NCBI GenBank assembly: GCA_015178975.1
Contig: WHVD01000010.1
Location: 1,426,001 to 1,490,000, forward strand
Origin: Hysterangium stoloniferum
Taxonomy: Eukaryota > Basidiomycota > Agaricomycetes > Hysterangiales > Hysterangiaceae
DNA length: 64,000 bases
Direction of reading: 5' to 3'
Shown: positions 21,990-33,813 of the stretch, one piece after another
Layout of the letters: each line of letters starts with the position of its first letter
How positions within the stretch are numbered: position 1 is the first letter of the stretch
The notes under the pieces: generated by a model
What the model was told of the DNA's origin: nothing
The model's database searches: none
Seen by the model: the letters and a program-made list of their open reading frames with translations, nothing else
Translations under genes and position numbers: made by a program

Positions 21990-24900
21990 CTATAATGGTA
22001 CAGGCATATTAATTTGAGCTTGCTGTACTTGTGCAAGCATGATTGGAGGTAATGTACAATGGCCATGGTATCTTTTGTTGACCCACACAGTCTCCACTCC
22101 TGACAGTTCAAGATCATAACCTGATATGAACCGGGCAGACCTATTTGCATATCTAGCATGGGAAAGCAATGAGATCAGATAGTGGGCAGAAGGATAAGAG
22201 AAATACCTTCTGATTTGAAGCAAAGGGATATCATCCAAGCATGTAAGCATATTCTTTTCCATCTCAACAATGTTATTGGTTTTGGGGGTGTTTCGGTAAT
22301 GGAACTTTGCTGCACCCCAATACTGCTCAATAAAATTAAGCTTGCAGTGATATTTTGGGTAGAAGTGTTACGACCGTGTTGTAATCCATGTCACAACCCG
22401 ATGGTCTCCAAGAATACTACAGTCTATCAATGTTCGAAGTTATTGATCAAGTCATCATTTCGGCAACCTTCGGAACACCGACACTGACGTATACCTTCGC
22501 AGCGATCAAACCTCGTTTACGCCCCTGTCAAATATACTCATACCATCTGGTTATGCTTTGATATGTTCCCTTTCATTATGATGATCTGTTTTACTCTATG
22601 TTTCACATATGCCCGTATATACTTGTACCCCGTGGACTATTCCCTTTTCTCGTAATCCCGCTCTCGGCTAAATCTTGGCTTCCGATCTTATTGTAACTTT
22701 CCGGTTTCTAGTCAAGTCTATTTGTCAAATAGTGTTTCCGCTCTTCCTTTAGTTAGTAGTTTCTAGACGCCGATAACTCATATATAAGACCCGCTGTAAT
22801 GTAACTACGAGACAATCAGAATATCAACTTAGATCGACTTATATACCCCTCTAATTTCCGACTCCATTATCTATTCACGAACACCACATTCCAACTCCAT
22901 CCGATTTACGATTCAACCTACATTTACGACTTCAACCTCTAATCTCCGACTCTCTCAGTCTCCGACTCCCTCAGTCTCTGACTCTCAGTCCCCAACTCTC
23001 AATCTCTGACTCTCAGTCCCTGACTCTCAGTCTCCGACTCTTGGTCTCCGCCCGAAATTTAAGGACACCCGACGGTAACTTGCGAGGGCGCAGCACATAA
23101 GCTGAAGCCAAGTCATTCCGTTTGGTCCCCGTCGGTCTGCCGACATCCGTCAGTTTCTGCTCTCAACAAGAAGTCACAGATGTGACCCCGCAATGTGATG
23201 AACTCTTCAAGTTGAGATTTTTGTGCCACAAAGTCTGGTTGGGTAAAAAGAAGGTGACAGCAGCAACAGTCAGTTTTTCCTTGTACACATTTAAAACCTT
23301 CACATTGTGCAAGTAAGCCACTTTCCCTCCATAGGCCTTGTTCCCGGATGATTTGTTCCATCCCTTTAAACCATCCAGGCATTGTAGGGTGGTCCTCTTC
23401 GAAATAAAAGGACTGGGTGTCTCCATTTGATAACACAGTATTTCACATGCGAGAGCCTCCTTTGCGATGAACCCAGGTTGCAGATGGATACTTTGGCATC
23501 TTTCTTGCAGAAAGTGCATCATCTGCACACTTCTGATGGCTTGGTGCATTATCAAAAATGAACAGACCTGTTGCAAACCCATTTGTCCGTCCTTCAAAAA
23601 TATCGATGGCTGTGTCAACTTGTGTGATCAAGTCATCAGATGAGAAGTAGCCATCACGATTTTTTCCTGCTTTGAAGACAATGCGTGCTGACCTGCATTT
23701 CATAGATTAAATAGTAATTCTAAATTTAGAGTGCAAGATTAACTCACTCCATGCCATCCTCACTTTGCAATCTTCCCCATTCAACGGTCAAAAAATCTGA
23801 GACCATGAGAGAAACACCTTCCCCCTTCTTTAATGAGACTGCTTTATCTGATTGATGGGCCCACATGGTTTTCTGATGGTCAGTCTCATAAAATGTTGAT
23901 TCATCATGGGTGATAAGAATGAGCTGGAAATGTTGGCCAGGTGGGACAGGGAATCCAGTGAGTTCACCTTCGCAGTTTCCATCAATATCATATGAATACA
24001 TCTGCTTGTCATAGACTTTCCACCATTCAATAAATTCCATCTGGTATTTGGCAACATCTTCCCTCTCATGGCCATACCATTCCTTTTCCTCCCATATCGC
24101 CATCCCATCCTGTGGAGCCACCATTGTGTGGTACGTATTGATTGATATCTTCTTTGTCTTGGAACCAATCTCCTCAAGCCTTTCTTGCATTTCTGGTGTC
24201 TGCATGAAGTCAACAATATCCTGAGCTTGGATATAGTTGTTCTTGGCAATTCCAGACAGGTGAATCTGTATTGCTTGTGAAAAGTCCTCATCATCAAGAA
24301 GGGTACCCCGTAGCTTTCCATATCTGTGAAGAGGTAATTTTCCAGAACCCAGGAACTGATATATCCATGTTCGCAGATCGTGTGCATGGCTAACTCCATG
24401 GCCTTGTGATTTTGATGCAATAAGAGAAGCCTCGCACCAGGTATATGAGAGCTGTGGGTCAAGATAAAGGTTCAATGTCCCAACCATCCCAGTAAGCCAT
24501 CCTCGAAAGAGAACATCAATTTTCTTATCTTTGCTCTTCACAGTCAGTGCTGCACAGGCTTGCCGAAGCTTTGGTAAGTCCTTGTAATTTAATTGATCCA
24601 GTATGATATCGGATTCTGTGGATAGAGTGTTGTCCCCAGGTTTTTGGCCTTCTCATAGTGCCTGAAGGAGCTCTTCAACCTTTTCATGAGCTTTGGAAGG
24701 TGGATATATTTCAGTGTTAACCTGTCTTTCAATTTCTTCAATTGACTAATAATATTTGGTCCAGTAGAACAATAACCACAGCAGTCCATAAGATCAAGCT
24801 CACTGAGTCGCTTTTTCGAGCAGATATGTTCTCTTGATCTTTGTCAAGGGTGGCCATTTCCACATCTGACTCAGAATTCTGCCCCCTAGCAACCTCATTA

Positions 24901-25440
24901 ACCTCACTCTCTGCAGCATTGCTTTTGCAAACCATGTCCTAATGGAAAGGTAACCTTGCTTCTCTAGGTCCTTTCCAATCTGTTTATGCCTTCGTTTTGT
25001 TCGTGCAGAGTTTTTGAGATATTTCTTTGGTCACCTGTTTTCCTTTAACCTCTCATCTTCAGCCTCAACTGCTATCCTCTGTGCCTCAGCAAGTATCCTT
25101 GAGAACTGTTCCAGGTCAGAGAGTTCTTGAATCTCTGGTAATTATCTCTAGGATTTTCATCATTTTCATCATCCGAGTCCAAATCATGAGCAAGATCTAG
25201 TAGAGGTTCTTCCTCAAAGTCATCAAGAAAGCCTACCAAGGTGAGAGATCCATCTTCTTCATCCACAATAAATGCTTCCTCATACATCCTTTCATTGATT
25301 TGATCTAGATTGAGAGAAACTGGTTTGCAATTGAAGTCATCATCATCTGGGACATCCTTGATTGTCACTGAGGGCTTTTGTTGTGCCTTGGATCCAAGGT
25401 TTTTGATGCGAGATTGTGCAGCTTTAGACTTCTCAGGCAT
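21990..25440 (-). pseudogene. DDE transposase of the large transposon
   Basis: Start ATG at 25,440 (MPEKSKAAQSRIKN). An acidic N-terminal region follows (to about 25,150), then a basic helical part and the catalytic core. The first Asp is in ITHDESTFY (about 23,930), the second in FIFDNAPSH (about 23,560), and the Glu in KLNFIEQYWG (about 22,340). A C-terminal helix region follows (NRSARFISGYDLELSG, KRYHGH) and the stop is at 21,990. A 55-nt intron (23,693-23,747, GTGAGT...ATGCAG) joins DGME to SARIVFK. The gene is split before the Glu motif by LTR-B copy 2. Frameshifts and stops between 24,540 and 25,150 also break it. Confidence 0.8.
22366..23168 (+). mobile_element. Solo LTR-B, copy 2 (803 bp)
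   Basis: TGTTACGACCG...GCTCTCAACA with target duplication agaag (22,361-22,365 and 23,169-23,173). Inserted in the transposase gene just before its Glu motif. A CT-rich stretch of CTCTCAGTC-type repeats lies at 22,940-23,050. Shared motif at 23,083-23,116. Confidence 0.95.
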
Positions 25441-26092
25441 GGTAGTAGAACTGTGCAACCGTGCATTTGCCACTGTGCTGCTTATGTAATGTGGCCTGTG
25501 ATCAAGTGCACAGCTTACTGCACAAGTACATGTGCAGCTATACCCTCTTTTTCTTAGGAGAATTTTTATGTAAGTAAGATAAGTACATATATTTGAATTT
25601 AATACAGTTTTCTCTCCCAATTTTAGGCCCTTAAAACAAGGCTGCCCAATATATCACATGATGATTATGTAAGTGGCCAATACTGACACTTGCGAAATTT
25701 TGAAAATCTCAGAATCACATGGAAACGAGTTTTTAAGCATTCAGAGACTCAAAAAAAAAAGTTAAAATTTGTAAGTCCTACTACTTGGCAAGGGTGAATT
25801 ATTTTTCAAGTTTTAAACCTGAGAACTGGAGGAATGGATCCCAACTCCACTTCCCTGGGCTTTAATTACAGATTATCTATGTTGTGGAAGCACAGAAAGG
25901 AGTGCAAGTGTCACTTTTTTGCTTACATAAACAGGTGCTGAACTAAAGTGACGCCTACCTTATTCCATTGGAAGCCACTGGAATATTCCAGGGAATTTCC
26001 GGTTTTTGCTGTAGTAGCATATATGATGACATAATGCTCTCGCACCTGTGCGCACGCATGACACCCTTCGCGTCTTGTGACTGTCATGTGTT

Positions 26093-26230
26093 ATGACTGT
26101 CACGCACCTGTGTGACCATCGTGTGCCTGTGTGACCATCACGTACCTTTGTGACCGTCATGTGCCTTTATGACCATCACGTGCCTCTGTGACCATCCTGC
26201 ACCTCTGTGACCGTCGCGCACCCTTGTGAC
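26093..26230. repeat. 19-bp minisatellite, about 7 units
   Basis: Units of the form TGTGACC(A/G)TC(A/G)(C/T)GTGCCT(T/G), 19 bp each, with point differences. It is unusually GC-rich for this region and holds several CACGTG/CGTG E-box-like cores. It lies in the U3 side of LTR-E2. Confidence 0.85.
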
Positions 26231-26280
26231 AACTGTCACTTGTTGTGACGAGTTTCCCGCGCACCATATAATAAACACAG

Positions 26281-26640
26281 GTGGCCAGCTTTATACTATT
26301 ATATAATTATTATATTTATTTTTAGTTAATTATAAATATAATAATATTTTATTATAATAATATATAATATATATTTTGCCTTGATAATGCGTGATTCGCA
26401 TTTTGTTGGTGTCGGAGTTTGAAATGTCATGTGAATATCACATGATCACTCGCATGTTGTGAATAAGCGCTGAGTCGCCAACATATTAATCAAAAAAGAA
26501 TAAAGGTAGAACTTTAATAACTTGCTCAATTTACAAGATAAAAATACAAAATAAATTGTAAAAATTCAATATAAATCAAGCAAATATTGTACAATTTTAT
26601 CGTCACAATATAATTACATTTAAATGTTCATTTTCGCCAT
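26281..26640. other. Very AT-rich part of LTR-E2, no gene
   Basis: 26,296-26,376 is almost pure A/T with many TATAAT-type words. No ORF and no recognisable transposon end. It is part of the LTR by the boundary analysis. Confidence 0.6.
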
Positions 26641-26696
26641 TTGTTAGGGGAGATTGGTTAAAAATCGGAAAAAGCTTAGAAATACATAACAGACTT

Positions 26697-27510
26697 GTCA
26701 TCGTAATCTGGAAATAGGGTCTACATTTGAATGAACTCTTCCAGCTCGATGGACAATTTTGAGGTCAGGGTAAGCTGCAAAGATGGTTCCCCGTGTGAGT
26801 AATCACCTATTAATGTTCTGGAACATCTTGCTCCACACAAGGGCTGCATGATCAGTGATTGTGATGACTTTTTCTCCTTCTAAGTAAGACTGGAACTTGA
26901 TAAGTCCATCCTTCAAGGCTAGTGCTTCTCATTCTGTAGGTGAATAGTTTCGTTCTGCAGATTTTAAAGTTCTTGACCAATAGGCAATGACACACTCGAC
27001 ATGAACAGTAGTATCTTCAAAGTTGTCGCTCCAATTGCATATACATAGGTAGACTTGTATCTTCTGTGTTTAAGATTGAAATTAGAGTGGGTATGGATAG
27101 TTTGTCATTATATGCTGTTTTTAGTCTATCATAAATCTTTGTTCCTTGAAGGTCTTTGATAGTGATTGGCTGCACTTGTTGTAGAATAGCAGCAAGACCA
27201 AAGTCACATGCATCTGTATAGAGTCGGTAACCTATTCCACATATTGCAAAAGCTCGGACTGGTGCTTGTGTTAAGGCCTTTTTAGCTAGTTCAAATGCTG
27301 ATTGTTGACTAGGTCCCCAGTTCCATTCTACTCCTTTCTTGAGTAATTGGAACAATGGTGTAACTATCCAAGCATAGAATGGGACGTATGCTGAAAAGTA
27401 GACCATCATTCCCAGGAAAGTTTGTAATTCATTAATGGTTTTTGGTTCGTCCAACTGTAGTATTGCATTGACCTTTTCCTTATGTGTAGATATTCCTAAC
27501 CTAGAAACCC
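26697..27510 (-). pseudogene. End of reverse transcriptase and RNase H of element G
   Basis: Starts in the last residues of the reverse transcriptase (about 27,500). It then has the connection (ELQTFLGMMVYFSAYVPFYA) and RNase H (LYTDACDFGLAA with the catalytic Asp, then SRTLKSAERNYSPTE, ITDHAALVW, GRVHSNVDPISR). A frameshift near 27,017 and in-frame stops break it. The palm domain with the YxDD motif and the protease are missing, so the zinc-knuckle end of gag abuts the RT end at about 27,505. Confidence 0.85.
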
Positions 27511-28019
27511 CCTTTTGAAGAATCTGGGCAAGACTTCAAATCAAGTGACATCCGGTTCTGAAGGGCCCTAGGAAAATCCAGCTTAGAAGAAGTGCCATTG
27601 TTTTCCAATTCAAAGGTGGACTCCTCATTTTTATCTTGATCAGTAAGTAACGCTTTGGGATCACTATCTGAATCAAAATAAGCTGCTTCGTATTCCTCTT
27701 GTGCCTGTAAGTATTCTGGATCTGGGTTGGCGAGATTTGCTCTGACTTTTTTGGTTCCCTTCTTAGAGTGTTTGCACTCATAATCCCAGTGTTTCCCACT
27801 TCTGCAGTGTCTGCAAGGTCTAGCACCTTTCTCTTCAGGGGTGGAACCCTTTGATACTGTACTGTCATCTCTTGGGAAAGGTGGTTTTCCGAGATTAGGG
27901 CTCCAACCAATGAGGTTTGTCCTTGCTGATCTTGGAGGGCTTTTAAAGGAACCTGATTTAGATTCAAAGTTACTCTGTCTTGTCCCAAAACCTTTAAAGT
28001 CTCTGAAATGTTGCTCCAA
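27501..28019 (-). pseudogene. Gag zinc-knuckle region of G
   Basis: Contains C-x2-C-x4-H-x4-C (CRHCRSGKHWDYEC) and an acidic stretch after it. It closely matches E1 at 755-1,000. It binds element RNA in this family. The frame ends at a deletion junction near 27,505. Confidence 0.8.
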
Positions 28020-28849
28020 TTGTCTACATAAGTCTCCTTTCTATTGATGATTCGTTGGACCCAAAGGGTGATTGCCCTAAGGAGAGCTCATGGTATTTGA
28101 TGGCTGCTGAGAATTCCACCAAATTTCAGCATCGATGAGGGTCAATTATGGTAGACCAGTAAGAGGGTGCATTATTCATGACTTCCATGATAATCTCCGA
28201 ATCAGACATTGTATAGACCAGACTTAGCAACTCAGATTTTCAGATGAAATAACTGCTAGGGCTTTCAGCTGAATACCCTGGCTCCTGATAGTGTGCTTTA
28301 TTAGCTCTGCCTTTCTGCCTGTCCAGCCAGTTTTTATTCATGTAGCATGAACAGATGACTCACGCAGTGTGCCCCAGGTTTGGGCAGCTTCATGTCTGAA
28401 ACTGACAGGAAGAGACCAGAACCATTGATCAGCACTCTTCTCCAAACGAGTTGGAATAATTTCTCCCAGCTGGTAATATATGCACTGGCTTCTCTCTGCT
28501 AAATGATTTATTTTGAGTATCCATTTAGCCAGAGTATTTGGATCTCCATCCCACTTGGGTACAAGCTCGGGTTTGAGTTTGATATCAAAATGTGCTTCTC
28601 TATCCTTGTTTGTGGCCTTAAAGGGGGTGTCCATTCCAAAGCTATGATTTCTATAATTCCACTTCCTATTCTTATCAGCATTCCCATCAGATCCTGAATC
28701 GCTATCATCTCCATCGGGAGGTTCATTCCCACCATTATTCTCCTGACGAAATGACTCTGGAGAATTCTTGTTAGGTGGCACTCCTCTTCGGAATGGATTC
28801 GTATTAGATGAAGGATCGAATCTTCCTGGTTGGATGGTGTGAGGGGTGC
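28020..28849 (-). pseudogene. Gag capsid region of G
   Basis: 28,781-28,338 reads a hydrophilic, D/S-rich start and then the capsid core (KPELVPKWDGDP, LAKWILKINHL, RLEKSADQWFWSLP, TWGTLR) matching E1. A TGA-type break at about 28,338 and further breaks to 28,020 follow. The upstream end is cut by the solo LTR at 28,850, and coding seems to resume beyond it. Confidence 0.8.
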
Positions 28850-29907
28850 TGTCAGGAACTGGAAAACCCGCTGGCCTTCAGGCCCCCAGACCCCGTCCTA
28901 CATGCTCCTGACCCTCTATATTGTATAGTTACAACCAGAGTTCCCACCGGAGCCCACACATCAACTTGTTTATGCCTGACTCTCTATATGCACCCCACCT
29001 GTCTGCACCTAACCCTCTATGTCTCATACACCAGTCCTCAGACTCCACCCTACATACACCCTACACTCTGTGTCTTATGTACCAGTCACCGGACTCCGAC
29101 CGGACTCCTGGAACCCCTCTAACAGAGCATAGAACCCCACTCCTGTTATGATCTGTCTCTACATCTCACACACCAGTCATCAGAAAACCCACCGGACTCC
29201 ACCAGACCTCCTGCACATCAAACCTGTCTATAACCGACACTATCTTGTGCACCAAGTCACCGGACTCCGACCGTACTTCCGGAACCCCTCTAACTGAGCC
29301 CCGCTCCAGTTATGGTTAAATGACCTGTCATGTTTCGTTCTCTGCTCCCATTCCATTCCATCCCTAATTCCCAGTTTAGTATTTACTTGTTTCATTTTAT
29401 GTTTAATAGTTCTGCCTCTCATTAATACCGGATTTGGTATTATTACATTTCACAGTCTATATAAATCTGCTATATTCATGTACTTAGAATCCAGTTTCAA
29501 TCTCAAACTAGTTTTCCCCCGAACAAGTTTGATCCTTGAACAAGTTTTCCTTTGATCCCAGTCTCTAGTCCTCTTGTCTGTCTGCACGCTCGATTCCTGG
29601 AACTCCCACGGGAACTCCGGAATCTATATCTCCTTGCATGCATTCTGTCAGTTCGAAATATGGATGCCTGAATGAGTGTACGAGAGCGCACCCTATAAGC
29701 TGAAGCCAAGTCCATCTCAGCCGTACCCATTCTCTGGTAACTATTCTGATACAACACTCCCTTGTACTACTAATATTCCCAGAAACTCCCCGGACCTATT
29801 ACCTGGGAACTCTGTGGGACTATTACCCTTCAAGTGTGTGTTCAGAATATAGTTACCAGAGAAACATCTGTTGGACTATCCGTGGAGCTTTGTTCAGGAA
29901 CTTAACA
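28850..29907 (+). mobile_element. Solo LTR-D (1,058 bp)
   Basis: Starts TGTCAGGAAC, ends GGAACTTAACA, target duplication ggtgc (28,845-28,849 and 29,908-29,912). It shares words such as CCTCTAACAGAGC and the CCTATAAGCTGAAGCCAAG motif (29,691-29,709) with the LTR-C copies at 56-58 kb. No coding. Confidence 0.9.
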
Positions 29908-30044
29908 GGTGCTGACATTATGAAATGTGTTTGGTGTGTTTAATGCAGGCTTATTTCCAATTTCATAATTTCTTTGAAGGTAAGGCTGCTGGGATGCTTC
30001 ATAGCTAATTGGTACCTATTTGGATCTTCAAACAAGTCTGATAG

Positions 30045-31417
30045 TCAATTGGATGTTGTGATTTGTATAGGATGTCTAGCATATATGCTATCATGTGTTG
30101 GATTATGTTGCTTAAACACTGTTACTGATTGCCGTCGGTGGGCTGCTTCAAAGCCATCAGCTGCCGATAAGATTGGACTGCTAAAATCGGGTGCTGGACC
30201 TATTTGATGCCTTCTGGTAGGTTCCTTCATTGCCCTGGGCAAGTATTCTTCCTGGTTTCTAGCTCTTCTACGGTTTCCTCGGAGTCTTGGCTCTTGTTCA
30301 GTGAGGCCAATTAATGCTTGGTAATGGTAGAGAAAGCCTAAAAATTTTTCAACTTCGTCTCTGAACAATACTGCTAGCATTTCGAAATCAGAAGCTGACC
30401 ACTGGTTACTGGGGTCTCCACCTAAGTTCCATTGAGGGATCAAAGGGGATGAGATGTTTAATGCTTCCAAAATAGATTCAGAGTGTTCGAGATATCCAGT
30501 AAGCAAATTTAGCAATGTCTTGTATTTTTCCAAATTTAAAGAGTATCCCCTCAGCTGTGTGACTGGTCCCAGATTGGGTATTCCAACTAGAAGTGCTTCC
30601 AGTGCTTCAACATCGTCAGCCACTATTAACTCAGCTTGCCGAGGGAATGCATAGTTAGGCAAGTGATCGGGGTTGTCAAAAGTTGAGTGTGTTACGACCG
30701 TGTCGCAACCCTATCGGCCCCGAGGTTATCGCCACTTGTCAACGTTTCAAGTCATCCTCTCGGAAACCATCGGCCCCGAAGCTGACGAATGTTTCGCGAA
30801 GATCAAACTCCATTTACGCCCACGTCAAATAACTCGTATTGTCTGGTCAAACTTTGATACGTCCCTTTTATTATGTTGATCCGTTCAATCTTATGTTTCG
30901 CATATGTCTATCTATATTTGTAGTCCTCGAACCATTTCCTTTTATCGTAATCCCGCTCTCGGTTATCATCGGCCTCCGAACTAATCATAAACTTCCCGTT
31001 CCTAGTCAAGCTTATTGTTAATACCGTGTTCCGCCCTTCTCCCCATTAGTATTTTCCAGACGCCTGTTACTTGTATATGAACCCGCTGTAATTGTAGTTA
31101 CTAGGCAATCAGAATATCGACTCAGAATACCCTCTTACACCTGCATCAGTCTCATACTAAGAATCCCCCCATCCGCCTTCGCGTGCGCTCGCCCACTCCC
31201 GGCCCCAACCCCTTGGCCCGACGCTCGACTTGTCCTTCGATTCCGATCGGTATCACGCCGAAAGGTACTCACTAGGATTAGTCTTCGCCCGCCCGAAATT
31301 TAAGGACATCCTACGGATATTTGCGAGGGCGCAGCACATAAGCTGAAGCCAAGTCCTTCCGATCGGTCCCTGTCGGCCACCGATATTAGTCAGTTTCCAG
31401 TTCTTAACAGAGTGCAT
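30045..31417 (-). pseudogene. Leader ORF of element G, split by a solo LTR
   Basis: Reads from an ATG at 31,415-31,417. The third codon is interrupted by LTR-B copy 3, and after its removal the frame runs on without a break to the stop at 30,045 (about 215 codons). It is helix-rich with a WSASDFEMLAVLFRDEV segment and a basic arginine-rich stretch (RGNRRRARN). Its place between 5' LTR and gag suggests an extra upstream ORF or an N-terminal gag part. The family is not recognised. Confidence 0.55.
30690..31409 (+). mobile_element. Solo LTR-B, copy 3 (720 bp)
   Basis: TGTTACGACCG...GTTCTTAACA with target duplication gagtg (30,685-30,689 and 31,410-31,414). It is inserted at the third codon of the leader ORF. 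Shared motif at 31,324-31,356. Confidence 0.95.
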
Positions 31418-31506
31418 GCGCGCTAATATGTTTGGCACTGCTGAGTCATGACTTGATCTTCAGCAACATTTCGTCATAGCAATGCTGTTGGGACCCAAAG
31501 GTGAGT

Positions 31507-31854
31507 TCAATCATTTTCTTCATCGTCAAGTGGGTTGCTAATGCGACTGACGGGTGTTCCTGAAAATGGTCCCACCATCATGTCAGGAGTGGTAACGTCG
31601 GGTCCCCTCCTCTTGTCCAATGTCTCTTCAAATGTCATTGGAACCGAAAGGTGAGTCCGTCCACCATCTTGCTCGTTGAGTGGGTAGCTAACATGACTGA
31701 GTGGCATTCCCAAAAATGGTGCCACTGGCATGATTGGAATGGCAACGTCAGGTCCCCTCCTCTTGTTCGACGTTTTCTCCTCGAGAATTGGAGGATCAGA
31801 GTGGCAAGATGGGCTCATCTCTTTGTGTTCGTGAACCGTGATGGTTGCCATCAT
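31507..31854 (-). CDS. Small ORF with two internal repeats, leader of element G
   Basis: 115 codons. Two tandem copies of about 45 residues share KRRGPDV, then P-M-V-PF-G-P-S, then an S-PL-(D/N) end. No domain recognised. It lies close to the 5' LTR of G, so it may be translated from the element transcript, or be chance coding of a duplicated leader. Confidence 0.35.
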   Translation of the reverse strand: MMATITVHEHKEMSPSCHSDPPILEEKTSNKRRGPDVAIPIMPVAPFLGMPLSHVSYPLNEQDGGRTHLSVPMTFEETLDKRRGPDVTTPDMMVGPFSGTPVSRISNPLDDEEND

Positions 31855-33813
31855 AGGTGGTGAGGTTGCAGTAAGGATTTGATGTAATTTGGTGTGAGGG
31901 GTAGGAAAGGGTGTAGGATTCCGAATTAATCAAAAACTGCTAATACCAGATTAACAATATTGAATTCCCAGAGTGTCCACCAGTTTATGTAATGTATTAT
32001 TACTATTTAGCATACTTGTAAACTCTTTTTACTTGAGTTAAGTAGTGTAGCTTGAGAAAGGAGATTCAAATTCAAATTAATCTGTATGTAGGAGTTTTGT
32101 CAATTAAATCAGTATCCACTTTTATTCAACTACATGCCCGTGTCCCTTTTCCGAGGAGAAAACTCAACTCAAGGAAACAAGATGGTCAACAGATTGGCAA
32201 GGAGAGTACTCAACTTAAGCACAATGTGTGGACCTACAAGTAGTAGGGAAGTGTAGCTAAATGAGCAAGTGATGTGATATTGAATGATATCCTAAATACA
32301 TGATTTGAGCCTGTGTTTATACTAGTCCAGGATCCTGCTTAGTAATGTGACTAGAAGAATGAGTCAGTATTTCCCATACTTGACTCATAAGTGTACATAT
32401 TTCAGAGTCATCCAACCAGCTATGACTATGTGATGTATTAGCCTTACTTTAATACTATTTTCTGAAAAAGGAGTCCAATGCTCTATCAAAATGTGCAAAT
32501 ACTCAATTCACTGCAAGGTAAAATAATTTAAGTATTTGATATTAATCAGTGGCAGCCTGAATAGACTTAGAACCCCTGAAGTCAAGAGTTTACTTGAATA
32601 TACGCACGCTACTTCGCAAAGAAGGTTTTGAGAGCTGCTTGTGCAAGCTTGTTCTTTTTCTGTGAAAATATGTACTTAAAATATGAATAACAATTCACTG
32701 ATTCTGAAAATAGATTCGACTTTGATTCTAGCTAGTTTATATATATTTTATACTATTTATCAAACAGTAAAAATATTTATAAACAGGTCAAAATATTAGA
32801 TATAGAATAAAACACTATTTGGCCTAATATATGCTTTATTTACACTAACCTACAGGGTCTACTGTGATACTAACTTATCAGGATCTTAATGAAGTTTTAA
32901 GGATTCTGCAAGAATATTCTCAGTATTTATTTATGCCAAAAACTGGGTAGAAATTAGAAATGTATTCCTAATCTCAATAATGATAACCAAGATTGTTTAT
33001 TACTTTAATTGATAACCAACAACTCAACTAGAGGTGGATAAGTAATAAAGGATTGCCAGCTACTCAACTAAGAGGTGGCAAGGGAGAACAAAAGTCAACA
33101 ACTCATTTTATCAACCCATTTACACCACATCTGTGTGTCACTGCAGCAAGCAGCCTACTCCAATCTGGGCAGTTGGACATCTAATTCCACCTCTATCAGA
33201 GCTGTTGGAAACCCTTGCCACCTCTATCAGAGTTGTTGGCCCAATCAGATCCCTTGTCACCTCAATCTGAGCTGTTGACTGATCTGTTGTTCCCCCTGTC
33301 ACCTCAATCTGAGTTGTTGACTTTTGTTCTCCCTTGCCACCTCTTAGTTGAGGAGCTGGCTATCCTTTATTACTTATCCACCTCTAGTTGAGTTGTTGAT
33401 TATCAATTAAAGTAATAAACAATCTTGGTTATCATTGTTGAGATTAGGAATACATTTCTAATTTCTACCCAGTTTTTGGCATAAATAAATACTGAGAATA
33501 TTCTTGCAGAATCCTTAAGACTACATTAAGATCCTGATAAGTTAGCATCACAGTAGACCCTGTAGGCTAGTTTAAATAAAGTATATATTAGCCAAATAGT
33601 GTTTTATTCTATATCTAATCTTTTGACCTGTTTATAAATATTTTTACTGTTTGATAAATAGTATAAAATATATATAAACTAGCTAGAATCGAAGTCGAAT
33701 CTAGTTTCAGAATCAGTGAATTGTTATTCATATTTTAAGTACATATTTTCACAGAAAAAGAACAGCTTGCAAAGCAGCTCTCAAAACCTTCTTTGCGAAG
33801 TAGGGTGCATATA

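Larger units (their letters stand above)
21870..25960 (-). mobile_element. Large DDE transposon with TA target, split by a solo LTR
   Basis: Terminal inverted repeats AGGTAGGC(A/G)TCACT(G/T)TAG and on to AGTTCAGCACCT at both ends. TA at 21,868-21,869 and 25,961-25,962. About 3.28 kb once the LTR at 22,366-23,168 is removed. It carries one large transposase gene on the minus strand of a type common in basidiomycetes. Its TA target and D-D-E residues place it in the Tc1/mariner-IS630-like superfamily in the wide sense. Confidence 0.85.
20250..26691 (-). mobile_element. Solo LTR-E2 (about 2.3 kb) with a DDE transposon inside
   Basis: In minus orientation it starts TGTTATGTATTTC at 26,691 and ends CTAATACATCA at 20,250. 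It is flanked by gactc (20,245-20,249) and gactt (26,692-26,696), a 5-bp duplication with one change. The pol frame of element G joins across it (SRLR up to 26,697, then VPPEDGP from 20,244). It contains a 30-copy 20-bp array, a TATA box, a 19-bp minisatellite and the transposon at 21,870-25,960. The terminal about 500 bp also form both arms of the fold-back at 32,429-34,788. Confidence 0.75.

Noticed and set aside
23113..23436. Separate small genes in the 23-25 kb region
   Set aside because: They are exon pieces and alternate frames of one DDE transposase, shown by motif order and the intron at 23,693-23,747.
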